DNA of 64,000 bases, from assembly GCA_918797485.1 (NCBI GenBank), contig CAKKNE010000004.1:992001-1056000 (forward strand). The letters are read 5' to 3'. How positions within the stretch are numbered: position 1 is the stretch's first letter; each line of letters starts with the position of its first letter. Origin of the DNA: Pelagomonas calceolata (Eukaryota; Sar; Pelagophyceae; Pelagomonadales; Pelagomonadaceae). The notes below the pieces were generated by a model that made no database searches, was not told where the DNA came from, and saw only the letters and a list, made by a program, of their open reading frames with translations. This document shows, piece by piece, positions 1 to 8,343 of the stretch. The translations under genes were made by a program, and so were the position numbers.

Positions 1-2
1 CC

Positions 3-524
3 GTCGACGTCCTGGCCGACGTCGCGGCGGCGGCAAACGGCGCCGGCGTGCTGGACCAGCTCGTTTCCTTAGGTATTGATCAGGAACGGGCGGCCTTCGC
101 GGTGGCAGCGGGCTGCACGAGCGTCGAGGCGGCGATGGAGATGCTGTTCGCCGAGCAGCCGCCAGCGCCGCCGCCGTCGCATGCGATGAAGATGGTTTTG
201 GTCGTCCGGGAGGACCTGGGCATGAGCCGCGGCAAGGTCGCGGCGCAGTGCGCGCACGCGGCGCTCGGCGGGGCGCGGCGCGCCGACGCGACCGTCATCG
301 AGCGGTGGGCCGGCGCGGGCGAGACGATGATCGTCGTCGCCGCGCCGCACGAGGGGCTTGCCGCGCTCCGCGACGCCGCGTCGACCGCGGGCCTCCCGCA
401 CTGCCTCGTCGCCGACGCGGGGCGGACCGAGGTCGCACCGGGCACGGAGACCGTGTTGGCCGTGGGGCCGGGCGAGGTCTCGCGCGTGGATGCGATCACG
501 GGGCGGTTGCGGTTGCTGCGGTAG
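3..524 (+). CDS. PTH2: Peptidyl-tRNA hydrolase 2 with N-terminal UBA domain (5' partial)
   Basis: Releases tRNA from stalled peptidyl-tRNAs. The frame is open from the window edge to a TAG at 524, so the true start lies upstream; the GTG at 48 is internal. The first ~37 residues after position 48 look like a UBA helix bundle (LVSLGIDQERAAFAVA, then AAMEMLF). The Pth2 core follows, with the signature KMVLVVREDLGMSRGK then AAQCAHAALGG and the conserved C-terminal half (TEVAPGTETVLAVGP, end RLRLL). The UBA-Pth2 arrangement is known in eukaryotes. The 3' end lies only 24 bp from the stop of the convergent ankyrin gene, so transcripts probably overlap. Family assignment is secure; the N-terminus is not visible. 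Confidence 0.9.
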   Translation, partial: VDVLADVAAAANGAGVLDQLVSLGIDQERAAFAVAAGCTSVEAAMEMLFAEQPPAPPPSHAMKMVLVVREDLGMSRGKVAAQCAHAALGGARRADATVIERWAGAGETMIVVAAPHEGLAALRDAASTAGLPHCLVADAGRTEVAPGTETVLAVGPGEVSRVDAITGRLRLLR

Positions 525-548
525 TAGTCTTTGTTGTTACTTTTTACT

Positions 549-1301
549 TCAGTAGGCCCCCGTGTGAAACGCAAAAGCGACGACGTGTGACAGCGCGTCC
601 ACCGGGAGGCGCGGGAAGACGACTCTGGCGAACGTCTTCGCGAGCGCTTGCCGGTGGGCTTTCTCGTAATTCCGAAAACCGCCAGCAGCGACCACCTTGC
701 GGAGGTACTGGTCGTCGGTGTCGACCAGGAGCTTGGCAGGGCCAAATTGAAGGCCCTCAGGTAAGACGAGCGGGACCACCACCCTTATCATGCCCCCGAA
801 CGTGGCGCCGGCGCGGAGCAGAAGGTAGAAGATGCGTTGGGACTCGGCATAAGGAGGTGGAATATTGGTCCCATATTCTTGTGCGCCTCGCGTGGCCATT
901 GCCAGCGGGGTGTGATTGTAAACATGGTTTACAACGCGTCGGTCCGGATCGGCCCCCGCGGCGAGGAGCAGGGCTACACACTCCGACTTTCCTCGGCAGG
1001 CGGCCCGATTCAGCGCGGTCCACCCGAGCTCGCAACGAGTGTTCACCTCTGCGGTAACCGCGGTGCCCGCGGCCTCGAGCAGGACTTTCAGAACACTTCC
1101 GTCTCCCAGGGCTGCTCGGTGGAGTGCGCGTCCCAGGGCTCCTGGGGAGTCTTTCACAAGTCTTAGGTTGTGCCGCACGCTTTGTACGTCACCACGCTCC
1201 GCGTACTGCATGATCAAGCCATGATAATACATGACCATCGGACGACTTGGATCGTTGTCGTTCATCAGAAATCCATCACCTTGTGATACGTATTCTGTCA
1301 T
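549..1301 (-). CDS. Ankyrin-repeat protein
   Basis: Single-exon frame of 250 aa starting at ATG 1301. Residues ~70-150 carry ankyrin-type repeats: ALHRAALGDGSVLKVLLEAAG, then GWTALNRAACRGKSECVALLLAAGADPD (both are the TALxxAxxxGxxxxVxLLLxxGA pattern), then a looser third unit HTPLAMATRGA...IFYLLLRAGATFG. The N-terminal 55 and C-terminal 90 residues have no recognised domain. Ankyrin repeats bind proteins; no specific role can be inferred. It converges on the Pth2 gene. Confidence 0.75.
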   Translation of the reverse strand: MTEYVSQGDGFLMNDNDPSRPMVMYYHGLIMQYAERGDVQSVRHNLRLVKDSPGALGRALHRAALGDGSVLKVLLEAAGTAVTAEVNTRCELGWTALNRAACRGKSECVALLLAAGADPDRRVVNHVYNHTPLAMATRGAQEYGTNIPPPYAESQRIFYLLLRAGATFGGMIRVVVPLVLPEGLQFGPAKLLVDTDDQYLRKVVAAGGFRNYEKAHRQALAKTFARVVFPRLPVDALSHVVAFAFHTGAY

Positions 1302-1413
1302 GATGTGAACAGCCTCGACGCGCGAGTGCGAGTTGCAAAGGCAAAATCGCCTGAAAAAACCCGCGCCGCCGGAGCACTCATCTTAAACAAACCACATTAA
1401 ACAAAACCGTGAC

Positions 1414-2244
1414 TCACTCCACGCCGCCAGCGCGCCGCGCGAGCTGCTTCCGCCGCCGCTTCGGGTTCGGCCTTTTGGCCTCGGCGCGGACGTGGCCCGC
1501 GCGGCGCAGCGCGTCGACGTCGGCGAAGACGTTGTCGGAGAGCGTCGATCCAATTGACGCCGTCGCCGCGGCGCCCCGGCCCGAGTCGACGACCCACACC
1601 GAAAAAAACGGCGACGCGTCCGCGCCGGCGCCGAGCGGGTGGTCGAAGCCGTAGCGCTCCCGCGGCGCGACGAAGAACGGCCTCGCTTCGTCGCCAAACG
1701 CCTCGCGGAACCAGCGCCGCTCGACGACGTAGGCAGGCAGTAACAACGCGAACGGCTTGCGCGTCGCGAGCGCCCACCGCAGGCACCGCTCCTTGTGGTC
1801 CTCGGAGAAGGGCGGGTTCGTCACGACAACATCGTGCGTCGTGTTTGCTGGGTCCCTGTAGGCCTTTGAGGCGTAGAAGTCGAGGTTGTCGTTTTTCGCG
1901 TTCGTAAAGCCGAGCTCCCTTAGATGCCTCTTGACCGCGCCGTCGCAGTAGTAGGGGTCATAGATGCGCGTTTCTGCGCGGCTCTTCGCTACTAAGGCAT
2001 CAAGGGCCGGCGCGACGTCGGCGTAGGCCTGGCGCGGCGTCTCGAAGTGATCACAAAAGTCCGTCGCGAAGGGGTAGCGCTTCGCTAAGGATGCGGCGCC
2101 GGCGTGCTTTTGGTGCGGGCGCTTGCGCTTCTTCTTTTTTTGCTTCTTCGTCGCGTCCATGGCTTCGCTTTGCTGGGGCTGTGTACTGAAACAGCGCAGC
2201 GACGGCGTCGTTCGCCGCGAAACTCGCCTGGCGTGACGCAGCAC
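1414..2244 (-). CDS. Rossmann-type methyltransferase-like protein with NPPF motif
   Basis: 276 aa from ATG 2244; a second ATG at 2160 would remove a 28-residue Arg/Ser-rich, organelle-targeting-like leader. A lysine-rich patch (KKQKKKKRKRPHQK) follows. The core has YDPYYCDGAVKRHLRELGF, reminiscent of a SAM-binding strand region, and VVVTNPPFSEDH, the N/D-P-P-F/Y signature of amino-methyltransferases acting on adenine, cytosine or glutamine. FALLLPAYVVERRWF fits the strand after motif IV. The substrate is unknown, and the glycine-rich motif I is degenerate. The tail is basic. Confidence 0.65.
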   Translation of the reverse strand: MLRHARRVSRRTTPSLRCFSTQPQQSEAMDATKKQKKKKRKRPHQKHAGAASLAKRYPFATDFCDHFETPRQAYADVAPALDALVAKSRAETRIYDPYYCDGAVKRHLRELGFTNAKNDNLDFYASKAYRDPANTTHDVVVTNPPFSEDHKERCLRWALATRKPFALLLPAYVVERRWFREAFGDEARPFFVAPRERYGFDHPLGAGADASPFFSVWVVDSGRGAAATASIGSTLSDNVFADVDALRRAGHVRAEAKRPNPKRRRKQLARRAGGVE

Positions 2245-2958
2245 GTGCGCTGGCAGCGATGCGATTCCCTGATGGCCTATTCGCTCGTTCGCTGAGCTGG
2301 GTGAGCTCGTTTTAGCCTCACCAGGGAGAGGCAGCTCTCCGGCCGCGAGACATGACTACCCTTGTGAACGTCGCAGGTGTCATCTGGAGCATTGAGGGGA
2401 AATGCAAGAAAGGTGTAAGCGGCGTCTCAGTGCCGAGGGACGAAAAAAGAAGCAAAAGAGAACAAGAGCAGACGAGCGCCCGAGGTCTCGCTCATGAGCA
2501 CTATGGAAGCGTGGTATGGCGTCTGTGGTGGCTTTTGACGGCTCCTGACGCCAAACTTCGACAGTCTCACATCACACGTAGCACTCTTTGACGGCAAAGC
2601 TATTAGCAGCGCCAATTTGGTCGTCTCGTAGCAGGTAGACTGCAGCGTCCACACGGCAAAGCATAGAGAATACATTTCCGCCTGCACCTTTGCAAAAACG
2701 CGGCGCGCGGCGGCTCCACAGCTCCACGCCAGGGGCTGTGAATCCTCGCCCATCCTCGCTTGCGCATCGGAGTCTGTGCGCTGTTTCAGTCGTCGCGGCG
2801 GCTGCAGGAGTGCACTGCAGGTACCGCGGACGCAGCGCATCGCTCGTTACGCGCGCCGCGACCGCTTAAGAGGACGGGAGCGCCGAGACCGAGACCCTCT
2901 CCACCAAAAGTCCGCGCGCCGACGCGACACCTTCCACGCAGGTAACCCGAAGAAGAAG
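2245..2958. other. Divergent intergenic region, no gene supported
   Basis: About 710 bp between the divergent starts of the NPPF methyltransferase and the aldolase; presumably both promoters. Open frames here (for example 2427-2840 on the minus strand) have no recognisable domain and unremarkable composition. The GCTAGCGG/GACACTAGC palindrome found upstream of many other genes is not seen here. Confidence 0.5.
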
Positions 2959-4689
2959 ATGCAGTCCGTCGTCGTCGCCCTCGCCCTCTCCAGCGCGGCG
3001 GCGCTCGTCGCGCCCTCGAGGCCCGCGGCCCGCGCGGCGCCCCTCGAGGCCGCGACCATCTCCCTGCCGACGAGCGTCAAGCCCGGCGTCGTCACGGGCG
3101 AGGCCCTCGTCGACCTCCTCTCCTACGCGAAGGAGAAGGGCTTCGCGATCCCGGCGGTCAACGCCGTGAGCTCGTGCGGCATCAACGCGTGCATGGAGGC
3201 GGCCGCCAAGTACGGCGGCCCCATGATCGTCCAGTTCAGCCGCGGCGGCGGCCAGTTCCTCGCGGGCAAGTTCATCGGGAACCAGGAGCCCGACAAGGCG
3301 TCCGTCGCGGGCTGCGTCGCGGGCGCGTTGCAGGTCCGCCAGCTCGCGGAGCTCTACGGCGTGCCGGTGATCCTCCACACGGACCACTGCATGCGCGACT
3401 GGCTGCCGTGGTTCGACGGCCTGCTCGAGGTGCGCTTGCGGCGTCCGATTCGTATGCGCGACGTGGTGCCTTCGACTCGCGCCGGTCGCGGCGATGGCGT
3501 GATGGTGGGGCCCCCACTGCCTCCACGCCACCGCCTCGTGGCGCCCGACGCCCTCGCCGCGACGCAAACACGCCTGACGCCGCCACGCGACGCCGGGACG
3601 CGCGGGGGAGTCACCAACAATCCACGCAGGCCAACGAGGACTACTTCGCCAAGAACGGCGAGCCCCTCTTCTCGAGCCACATGCTCGACCTCTCCGAGGA
3701 TCCCCTCGAGGAGAACATCGCGACCTGCGTCGAGTACCTCGAGCGCATGTCCAAGTCGAACCTCCTCTTAGAAATGGAGCTCGGCATCACGGGCGGCGAG
3801 GAGGACGGCGTCGACAATTCGGATGTGGACTCGTCCAAGCTCTACACGCAGCCCGAGGAGGTCTGGCAGGTCTACGAGGCCCTCTCGAAGGTCCCGAACG
3901 GCAAGTTCACGGTCGCGGCCGCCTTCGGCAACGTGCACGGCGTCTACTCGCCGGGCAACGTGCGCCTCGAGCCCCAGATCCTCCACAACACGCAGAAGTT
4001 CATCTCCGAGAAGCTCGGCGGCGACGACAAGAAGCCCGTCTACTTCGTCTTCCACGGCGGCTCCGGCTCGAGCACCGAGGACATCCAGTACGCCATCGAG
4101 GCGGGGACCTGTGTGGAAATCAACCAGTGCGTCGGGTGCACCCGACAATTCTTCACTAAGTCGTTTCTCGGCGATGACGCGGCCGTCCTGGCTCGGTCGA
4201 GCGGCGAGGAACCGGCATCGCCACGCCATCGAGCAGGCGTCGCGTCGATGGCGTGGAGGACGACGCGGCGATTCAGCACGAATGCGCCGTAAAATTTTGA
4301 TTTCCACACAGGCCGGCACGATCAAGATGAACATCGACACGGACACCCAGTGGAGCTTCTGGGTGCGCGGGCCGCGTCCCGATTATATTTCGACCTTCGC
4401 CGCGGCCCGTCGGCCGCGCGCCGCGGGCCGTCACGATTATACTTCGACCTTCGCCGCGGCGCCGTCGACCACGCGCCGCCCTCATCTCATTGCCACACAG
4501 GACGGCATCCGCGAGTACGAGGCCAAGAACCACGACTACCTCCAGCAGCAGATCGGCAACCCCGACGGCGCCGACAAGCCGAACAAGAAGTACTACGACC
4601 CGCGCATGTGCCTGCGCTCGGCGGAGGAGGCGACCGTGGAAAGATTGGGCAAGGCGATGGAGGACCTGAAGTGCGTGAACGTGTTGTAG
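2959..4689 (+). CDS. FBA: Class II fructose-1,6-bisphosphate aldolase, plastid-targeted, four exons
   Basis: Zinc-dependent cleavage/condensation of fructose-1,6-bisphosphate to DHAP and G3P. Exons 2959-3429, 3630-4100, 4312-4362, 4501-4689 give 393 aa. The N-terminus (MQSVVVALALSSAAALVAPS) is a signal peptide followed by an Ala/Arg-rich transit stretch, as expected for a complex plastid. The core shows ILHTDHC (zinc His), LLLEMELGITGGEEDG, AAFGNVHGVY (zinc His), VFHGGSGSS and KMNIDTDTQWSF, then NPDGADKPNKKYYDPR, typical of E. coli-type class IIA enzymes. Intron 1 (3430-3629) and intron 3 (4363-4500) are GT-AG. Intron 2 is an introner: homologs read AIxxGTIKMNID, restored exactly only if splicing starts at GCGGGG 4101 (a GC donor). 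A GT donor at 4113 would also keep frame but add four residues. Convergent with Dus. Confidence 0.93.
3438..3629 (+). mobile_element. Probable introner, CGGCGTCCCG family, aldolase intron 1
   Basis: Intron 3430-3629 has donor GTGCGCTT followed at once by GCGGCGTCCG, the 5' module that sits 8 nt from the donor in about ten introns of this window. It ends CCACGCAG. No clear target-site copy remains (GTGCGCTT versus GCCAACGA), so it is old or only sequence-related. Confidence 0.5.
4109..4311. mobile_element. Introner element, TIR family, aldolase intron 2
   Basis: 203-bp element with perfect 15-bp terminal inverted repeats: CTGTGTGGAAATCAA at the left end and TTGATTTCCACACAG at the right. It is flanked by 8-bp copies GCGGGGAC (4101-4108) and GCCGGCAC (4312-4319), both coding Ala-Gly-Thr. 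The core GAGCAGGCGTCGCGTCGAYG plus GCGTGGAGG is shared with the copy at 26517-26629, which lacks about 90 bp of the interior. The right end supplies the CAG acceptor. Confidence 0.85.
4363..4500 (+). repeat. Aldolase intron 3 with an internal direct repeat
   Basis: 138-nt GT-AG intron (GTGCGC...CACACAG). Two 27-bp units beginning CGATTATA at 4380-4406 and 4434-4460 differ at one base and flank a GC-rich spacer. GCCGCGTCCCG lies 8 nt after the donor, resembling the second introner family. Confidence 0.6.
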
Positions 4690-4746
4690 GCACCTACAAG
4701 ACCGCACACTGTTCCCTCCCGTCGTAAAAACTAGTTGCTCATGACT

Positions 4747-4761
4747 ACGCGTCGACGGCGT
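4747..4761 (+). repeat. GCGTCGAYGGCGT motif in a convergent gap
   Basis: A single CGCGTCGACGGCGTC copy in the 130-bp gap between the convergent aldolase and Dus stops. It is one of the repeat motifs common in the introns and 3' gaps of this window. Confidence 0.5.
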
Positions 4762-4819
4762 CGTCGTCGCGGCATCCGTCGGGGAGAGAGCCGTGGAAAG
4801 GACAGAACACAACAAAATC

Positions 4820-6007
4820 TTAGGACGACGAAGAGTCCGACACGTCCAGCGCCGCCACGGCAACAGTGAGGGGCGATTCGGGCCGGTTGTGAGACGCCTC
4901 GCCCGGCCGCCGCTCCAGCGCGTGCGTCGTGATGCGCGCCGTTGCCAGCGCCTCGCGCACAACCACCGAAGGCGGCGGCAGGTCTACGATGCCGCGCCTC
5001 AAAGCTTTCGCCCGACGCGTCACCTCATCACACAGACCCACCCTAAAACTTTTGGCGCGCGCCTCCCCCGCAAACAAGTAGAAGAGCGGCCGGTACAACG
5101 CGTCCTCGGCCACGTCCAACAACGGGTACTGTTCATTCGCATAAGCTAGATAGGAGTCGAGCACCGACCGCCGACTCACGGCGGGGTTCTCCTCACCACC
5201 TAACCAGGCGTCCGCCGTCGCCAGCACTTTCCACGGATCGTACCAGGCGCCGCGACCGACCATGCACGAGTGGACCGGCGGGAGGTCCTCGTACTCGACG
5301 AGGTGCCTTGCGCAGTCCTCGAGCGTCTTCAACTGGCCGTTGAGCGCAAAGGTGCAGTCCGGGAGGTCCCGCACGAGCTTATGAGCTACCGACACGTCGA
5401 GCGGGGGCACGGTCCGATTCTGTTGAGTAGAAAAGCCCTTCGCGAGGATCGCTGACCGCGCGTGGAGGATGAAATGCCTGCAGCCACCTTGCCGGCAGCT
5501 CTCCACAAATCTTAAAGTTGTGTCGTAGTCGCTCCCGGACAAGTCCGTGCCCAATCTATGCTTCACGGACACGGGCACACCTCTAGGCGAACAAACCCTG
5601 TCCAGTTCGTGCACGATGTCTCTGACTCGATCGGGTTTTAACATTAATCTCGCACCAAATTCATGTTTGGTCGCGACGACGTTCGACGGGCAGCCGCAGT
5701 TCAAGTTGACTTCGACACAAGTGTCGCCCAAGTGTTCCACCGTCAACTCACACGCTTGTTTTAGGAGTGATGGGTCGTTGCCGCCCAATTGGACCGCCAG
5801 CGGATGCTCGTCGTCACGATGGCCCAGGAAGCGCGTATGATTTAAATCCTGCGAGTTGTGGACGATGGCGCTGTCGACGACCATTTCGGTGTACAAGAGC
5901 GTCTTTCTTGATAACAGTCGCGCGAGGTGCCTCCAATGTTTATCGGTGACGCCCATCATCGGCGCGACGCTCAAGCGGTGGGGGTACTTGCTGTCGAAGG
6001 TGGCCAT
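4820..6007 (-). CDS. tRNA-dihydrouridine synthase, DusA-like
   Basis: FMN enzyme reducing uridine to dihydrouridine in the tRNA D-loop. 395 aa from ATG 6007 (an in-frame ATG at 6037 adds ten Arg-rich residues; either is possible). Dus signatures in order: LSVAPMMGVTDKHWRHLARL, LYTEMVV, PLAVQLGGNDP, VNLNCGCPS (catalytic Cys), GARLM, SVKHRLG, FILHARSAILAKGFS with a following Gln-Asn, FALNGQ and CMVGRGAWYDPW. The full set matches the DusA subgroup (U20/U20a), found in bacteria and some plastid-bearing lineages. No organelle leader is obvious. The C-terminal ~40 residues are a Ser/Asp-rich extension. Confidence 0.92.
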   Translation of the reverse strand: MATFDSKYPHRLSVAPMMGVTDKHWRHLARLLSRKTLLYTEMVVDSAIVHNSQDLNHTRFLGHRDDEHPLAVQLGGNDPSLLKQACELTVEHLGDTCVEVNLNCGCPSNVVATKHEFGARLMLKPDRVRDIVHELDRVCSPRGVPVSVKHRLGTDLSGSDYDTTLRFVESCRQGGCRHFILHARSAILAKGFSTQQNRTVPPLDVSVAHKLVRDLPDCTFALNGQLKTLEDCARHLVEYEDLPPVHSCMVGRGAWYDPWKVLATADAWLGGEENPAVSRRSVLDSYLAYANEQYPLLDVAEDALYRPLFYLFAGEARAKSFRVGLCDEVTRRAKALRRGIVDLPPPSVVVREALATARITTHALERRPGEASHNRPESPLTVAVAALDVSDSSSS

Positions 6008-6241
6008 GGCTGCTCGACGGCGTGCGGTGCGCCTCACTCAACGCGGTTGCTGGTCTTCCCGCGCTTGGAAGCGCCAGCAGGCGTGCCAGTGATACCCCTT
6101 CGCCGCCACAGCCAGCCCTGCGTGCACGGGGTGGCGCGTACTGGGCCAGTGACGCGCCTGCAAAAAAGCTCGACAAAATGGCTCTCTGGCAATTGGAGAG
6201 CTCATCAGTACAAGCCTGCAGGCTGGTCACACAGCAGAGGC

Positions 6242-6919
6242 ATGCCTTCATCCAGGCGCCGCGCGCGGACGACGCTCTGGCTCGTCGCGAGCATCGCTGC
6301 GGCGGTCGACGTGCGGCGGTGCACGCGGCCGCGGCTTGCACCGCAGCTGCTGTCGCGGCGAGCACTGCCGGGCGCCATCGCTGCGTGCACGGTCGCGGGG
6401 CGCGCCGCGGCCTCCGACCTCCTCGACGTCTGCCCGAACTGCGACCAGCCGATCGACGCGCTGCCCCTCGCGACGATCCGCGGCAAGTGGTCCCTCGACG
6501 CGCAGTGGGCCGAGGACGGCCTCCCAAGGACGCTGCGCGGCACGGTGGCCTTTCGCTCGCTGGGCGACCCGAACCGCGGCCGCTGCACGTTTTCGTCGGA
6601 CACGTTGACGGGCTCAGGCTCTTGGGCGGAAAAACCGGCGCGTATTCGGAAAGGGCAGTTCACGTGGAGTGCGCGCTGGCGCCTGCGGCTCTCGGACGGG
6701 ACGGTGCTCGCCTTTCGCGGCGACACGTCGACGGGCGCGCCCGATGATTTCATGGAGGTGCGGCGGCCTCCCTCGATAAATGACGGCGAAGTCCTGGTCG
6801 AGGAGCCGGTCCAGCGCCGCGTCGGGTCCTTCGCGGCGACGCAGGTCGTCTCGTGGCAGGGCTCTGACAGCGAAGAGGCGCGGATGACCGGCGACTACGG
6901 TAGGAAGCCGCTGCGGTGA
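6242..6919 (+). CDS. Predicted plastid (thylakoid lumen-type) protein of unknown function
   Basis: 225 aa from ATG 6242. The N-terminus is a signal-like TTLWLVASIAAAV followed by an Arg-rich stretch and then RRALPGAIAACTVAGRAAA, a twin-arginine plus hydrophobic plus AxA pattern as in lumenal precursors. The mature part starts SDLLDVCPNCDQPID and contains IRGKWSLDAQW, then a beta-rich WSARWRLRLSDGTVLAFRG. No family recognised. Divergent from Dus with 235 bp between starts. Confidence 0.6.
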   Translation: MPSSRRRARTTLWLVASIAAAVDVRRCTRPRLAPQLLSRRALPGAIAACTVAGRAAASDLLDVCPNCDQPIDALPLATIRGKWSLDAQWAEDGLPRTLRGTVAFRSLGDPNRGRCTFSSDTLTGSGSWAEKPARIRKGQFTWSARWRLRLSDGTVLAFRGDTSTGAPDDFMEVRRPPSINDGEVLVEEPVQRRVGSFAATQVVSWQGSDSEEARMTGDYGRKPLR

Positions 6920-6957
6920 TCTAGGTGTGTGTGTGTAAGTCTGTTTGTGTCACGAGG

Positions 6958-7007
6958 CGCGTCGACGGCGTCGAGCGTGAGCGGAGGACCCGGACGCCGT
7001 CGACGCG
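6958..7007. repeat. Hairpin repeat (15-bp arms) in a convergent 3' gap
   Basis: CGCGTCGACGGCGTC at 6958-6972 and its exact reverse complement at 6993-7007, with a 20-bp loop. It lies just after the stop at 6919 and before the convergent gene ending at 7171. It could act in 3'-end formation or be a small mobile repeat. Confidence 0.7.
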
Positions 7008-7170
7008 AGGCGCCCCGACTACTAGAAGATAGGATACCGGTCGCCGCGCCCTTAGAAACAAGCGGCGAAGGCGGGGCCCGTCGGGCGCTCCAGAGACTAA
7101 AGGAGCGCGCGAGGGGCAGCGACGGGGGGGAATATATGTGGTGGGTCGCGTCGGCGGGGTTAGACTTGCT

Positions 7171-7800
7171 TCATGGAGCGAGTCCCGCGACGGCGTCGGC
7201 CGTAGCCTTCGGGTAGGCGGCCCAGGCCTCGGCCGCGGACGGGTAGTGGCCCAATTGGGTCCCGGCAATCCTCAACCGCCAGCCCGACGACGAACCGGAG
7301 GCGAGGGAGATGCCGACCGGGCGCTTCTCGGGCATGTCGTCCGTCCTTTCGGCGGCCCAGCGCAATTCCGAGGGGCACGGCTGGCCGCGTAATCTAGCAG
7401 CCTTCTTCGACTTCGTGGAGGAACTCTTGCGGCGCTTCCGCTGCGGCGACGGTTGTTGCGGAGGCGTCTCCGCAGAGAGCTCGTCCTCCTCGACGACGGG
7501 GACCGGGGGCGCCCGGACCGGGAAGCCGTCCCACGACACCGTATGTACAAGCTTCGCTCTAGCTTCGGGCGGCGACGGCGGGGGCGTCACGATCTTCGGC
7601 GCGAACAATGATCTAGCGTCGCCGAAGAAGGTGTCCTGGGCGTCGTCGAAGAGGGACCTGCGTTCCGGAGTCGGGCGCGCCACGAAACGGGAAGGACGCG
7701 GCTCTCCCCACATGCCGACCTCCTCGTTCCCGATGCGGGCCTCGCCCCAGGACGGGACGTCAAAAACTAAATCGTCGAAGATGGCCTGCGGGGGCAACAT
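7171..7800 (-). CDS. Hypothetical protein, weakly AP2-like C-terminus
   Basis: 209 aa from ATG 7800. The N-terminal half is acidic/proline-rich (FDDLVFDVPSWGEARIG; SLFDDAQDTFFGDARSLF). A basic patch QRKRRKSSSTKSKKAARLRG resembles a nuclear signal. The C-terminus (GISLASGSSSGWRLRIAG, then GHYPSAAEAWAAY) recalls the GVxxxxxxxxWxAxIxxxxLGxFxTxEEAAxAY pattern of AP2/ERF DNA-binding domains, but the match is loose. A nuclear regulator is possible, not shown. Confidence 0.5.
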   Translation of the reverse strand: MLPPQAIFDDLVFDVPSWGEARIGNEEVGMWGEPRPSRFVARPTPERRSLFDDAQDTFFGDARSLFAPKIVTPPPSPPEARAKLVHTVSWDGFPVRAPPVPVVEEDELSAETPPQQPSPQRKRRKSSSTKSKKAARLRGQPCPSELRWAAERTDDMPEKRPVGISLASGSSSGWRLRIAGTQLGHYPSAAEAWAAYPKATADAVAGLAP

Positions 7801-8343
7801 GGGTGCCGGATTCACGCGTTCGCGCGAAGCAGGAAAGGGCACGCACCTCCGGCGACGGCGCCTGCATGCTGCCCGGGCCCGACCGGGGCCTCCCGGAAGC
7901 TGCCCCCGCACCCCCAGAGCCGGGGCGCGGCGCGCTCTCCGGCGCACGCGAACAACAGCGCTCGGCAGAAAGACGGGGCGTGCAGCACGGAGAGCTTAAT
8001 AGTATCGCCTGTAGCCTGTAGTGGAAACGGTTTTGGTGCGGTTGGTTCCTTAGGAGTGCTCCGGCGGCGGGCGGCGGCGGAGCGGCCCCGGGGGGAGGTC
8101 TGAAGCTGTGACGCCCCGCGCGTCCGCGCTTCAACCTACGAAGGGGAGGCGTCCGTGGCGCGCGCGAGCCCGTGCGGCATCGCACAGGAGCGGACGGGGG
8201 ACCTAGGTCGCGGCGGCGGCGGGGCGGGCGCGCCGAGGCCAATTCCGAGGCCGCGGGCGACGCAAGCCCACGAGCCCTCCCCTAGTCCTAGCACCGTGTC
8301 GATCAGGCGCCGCACGCACGCACAAGAGACTAGTAGTACCCTA
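7801..8343. other. Intergenic region upstream of the AP2-like gene
   Basis: 543 bp between the start of the minus-strand gene at 7800 and the PP2C stop. GC-rich. It contains CTAGTCCTAGCACCGT (8283-8298), also found near 15875-15890. No coding frame here is convincing. Confidence 0.4.

Noticed and set aside
80-1057. Long overlapping frames around the Pth2 and ankyrin genes
   Set aside because: Arg/Ala-rich shadows created by high GC content; no domains, and they overlap well-supported genes.
2427-2840. Minus-strand 137-codon frame in the aldolase upstream region
   Set aside because: No targeting signal, domain or codon bias typical of genes here; lies in a divergent promoter region.
6926-6937. 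Short GT run
   Set aside because: Six repeats only; an ordinary microsatellite.
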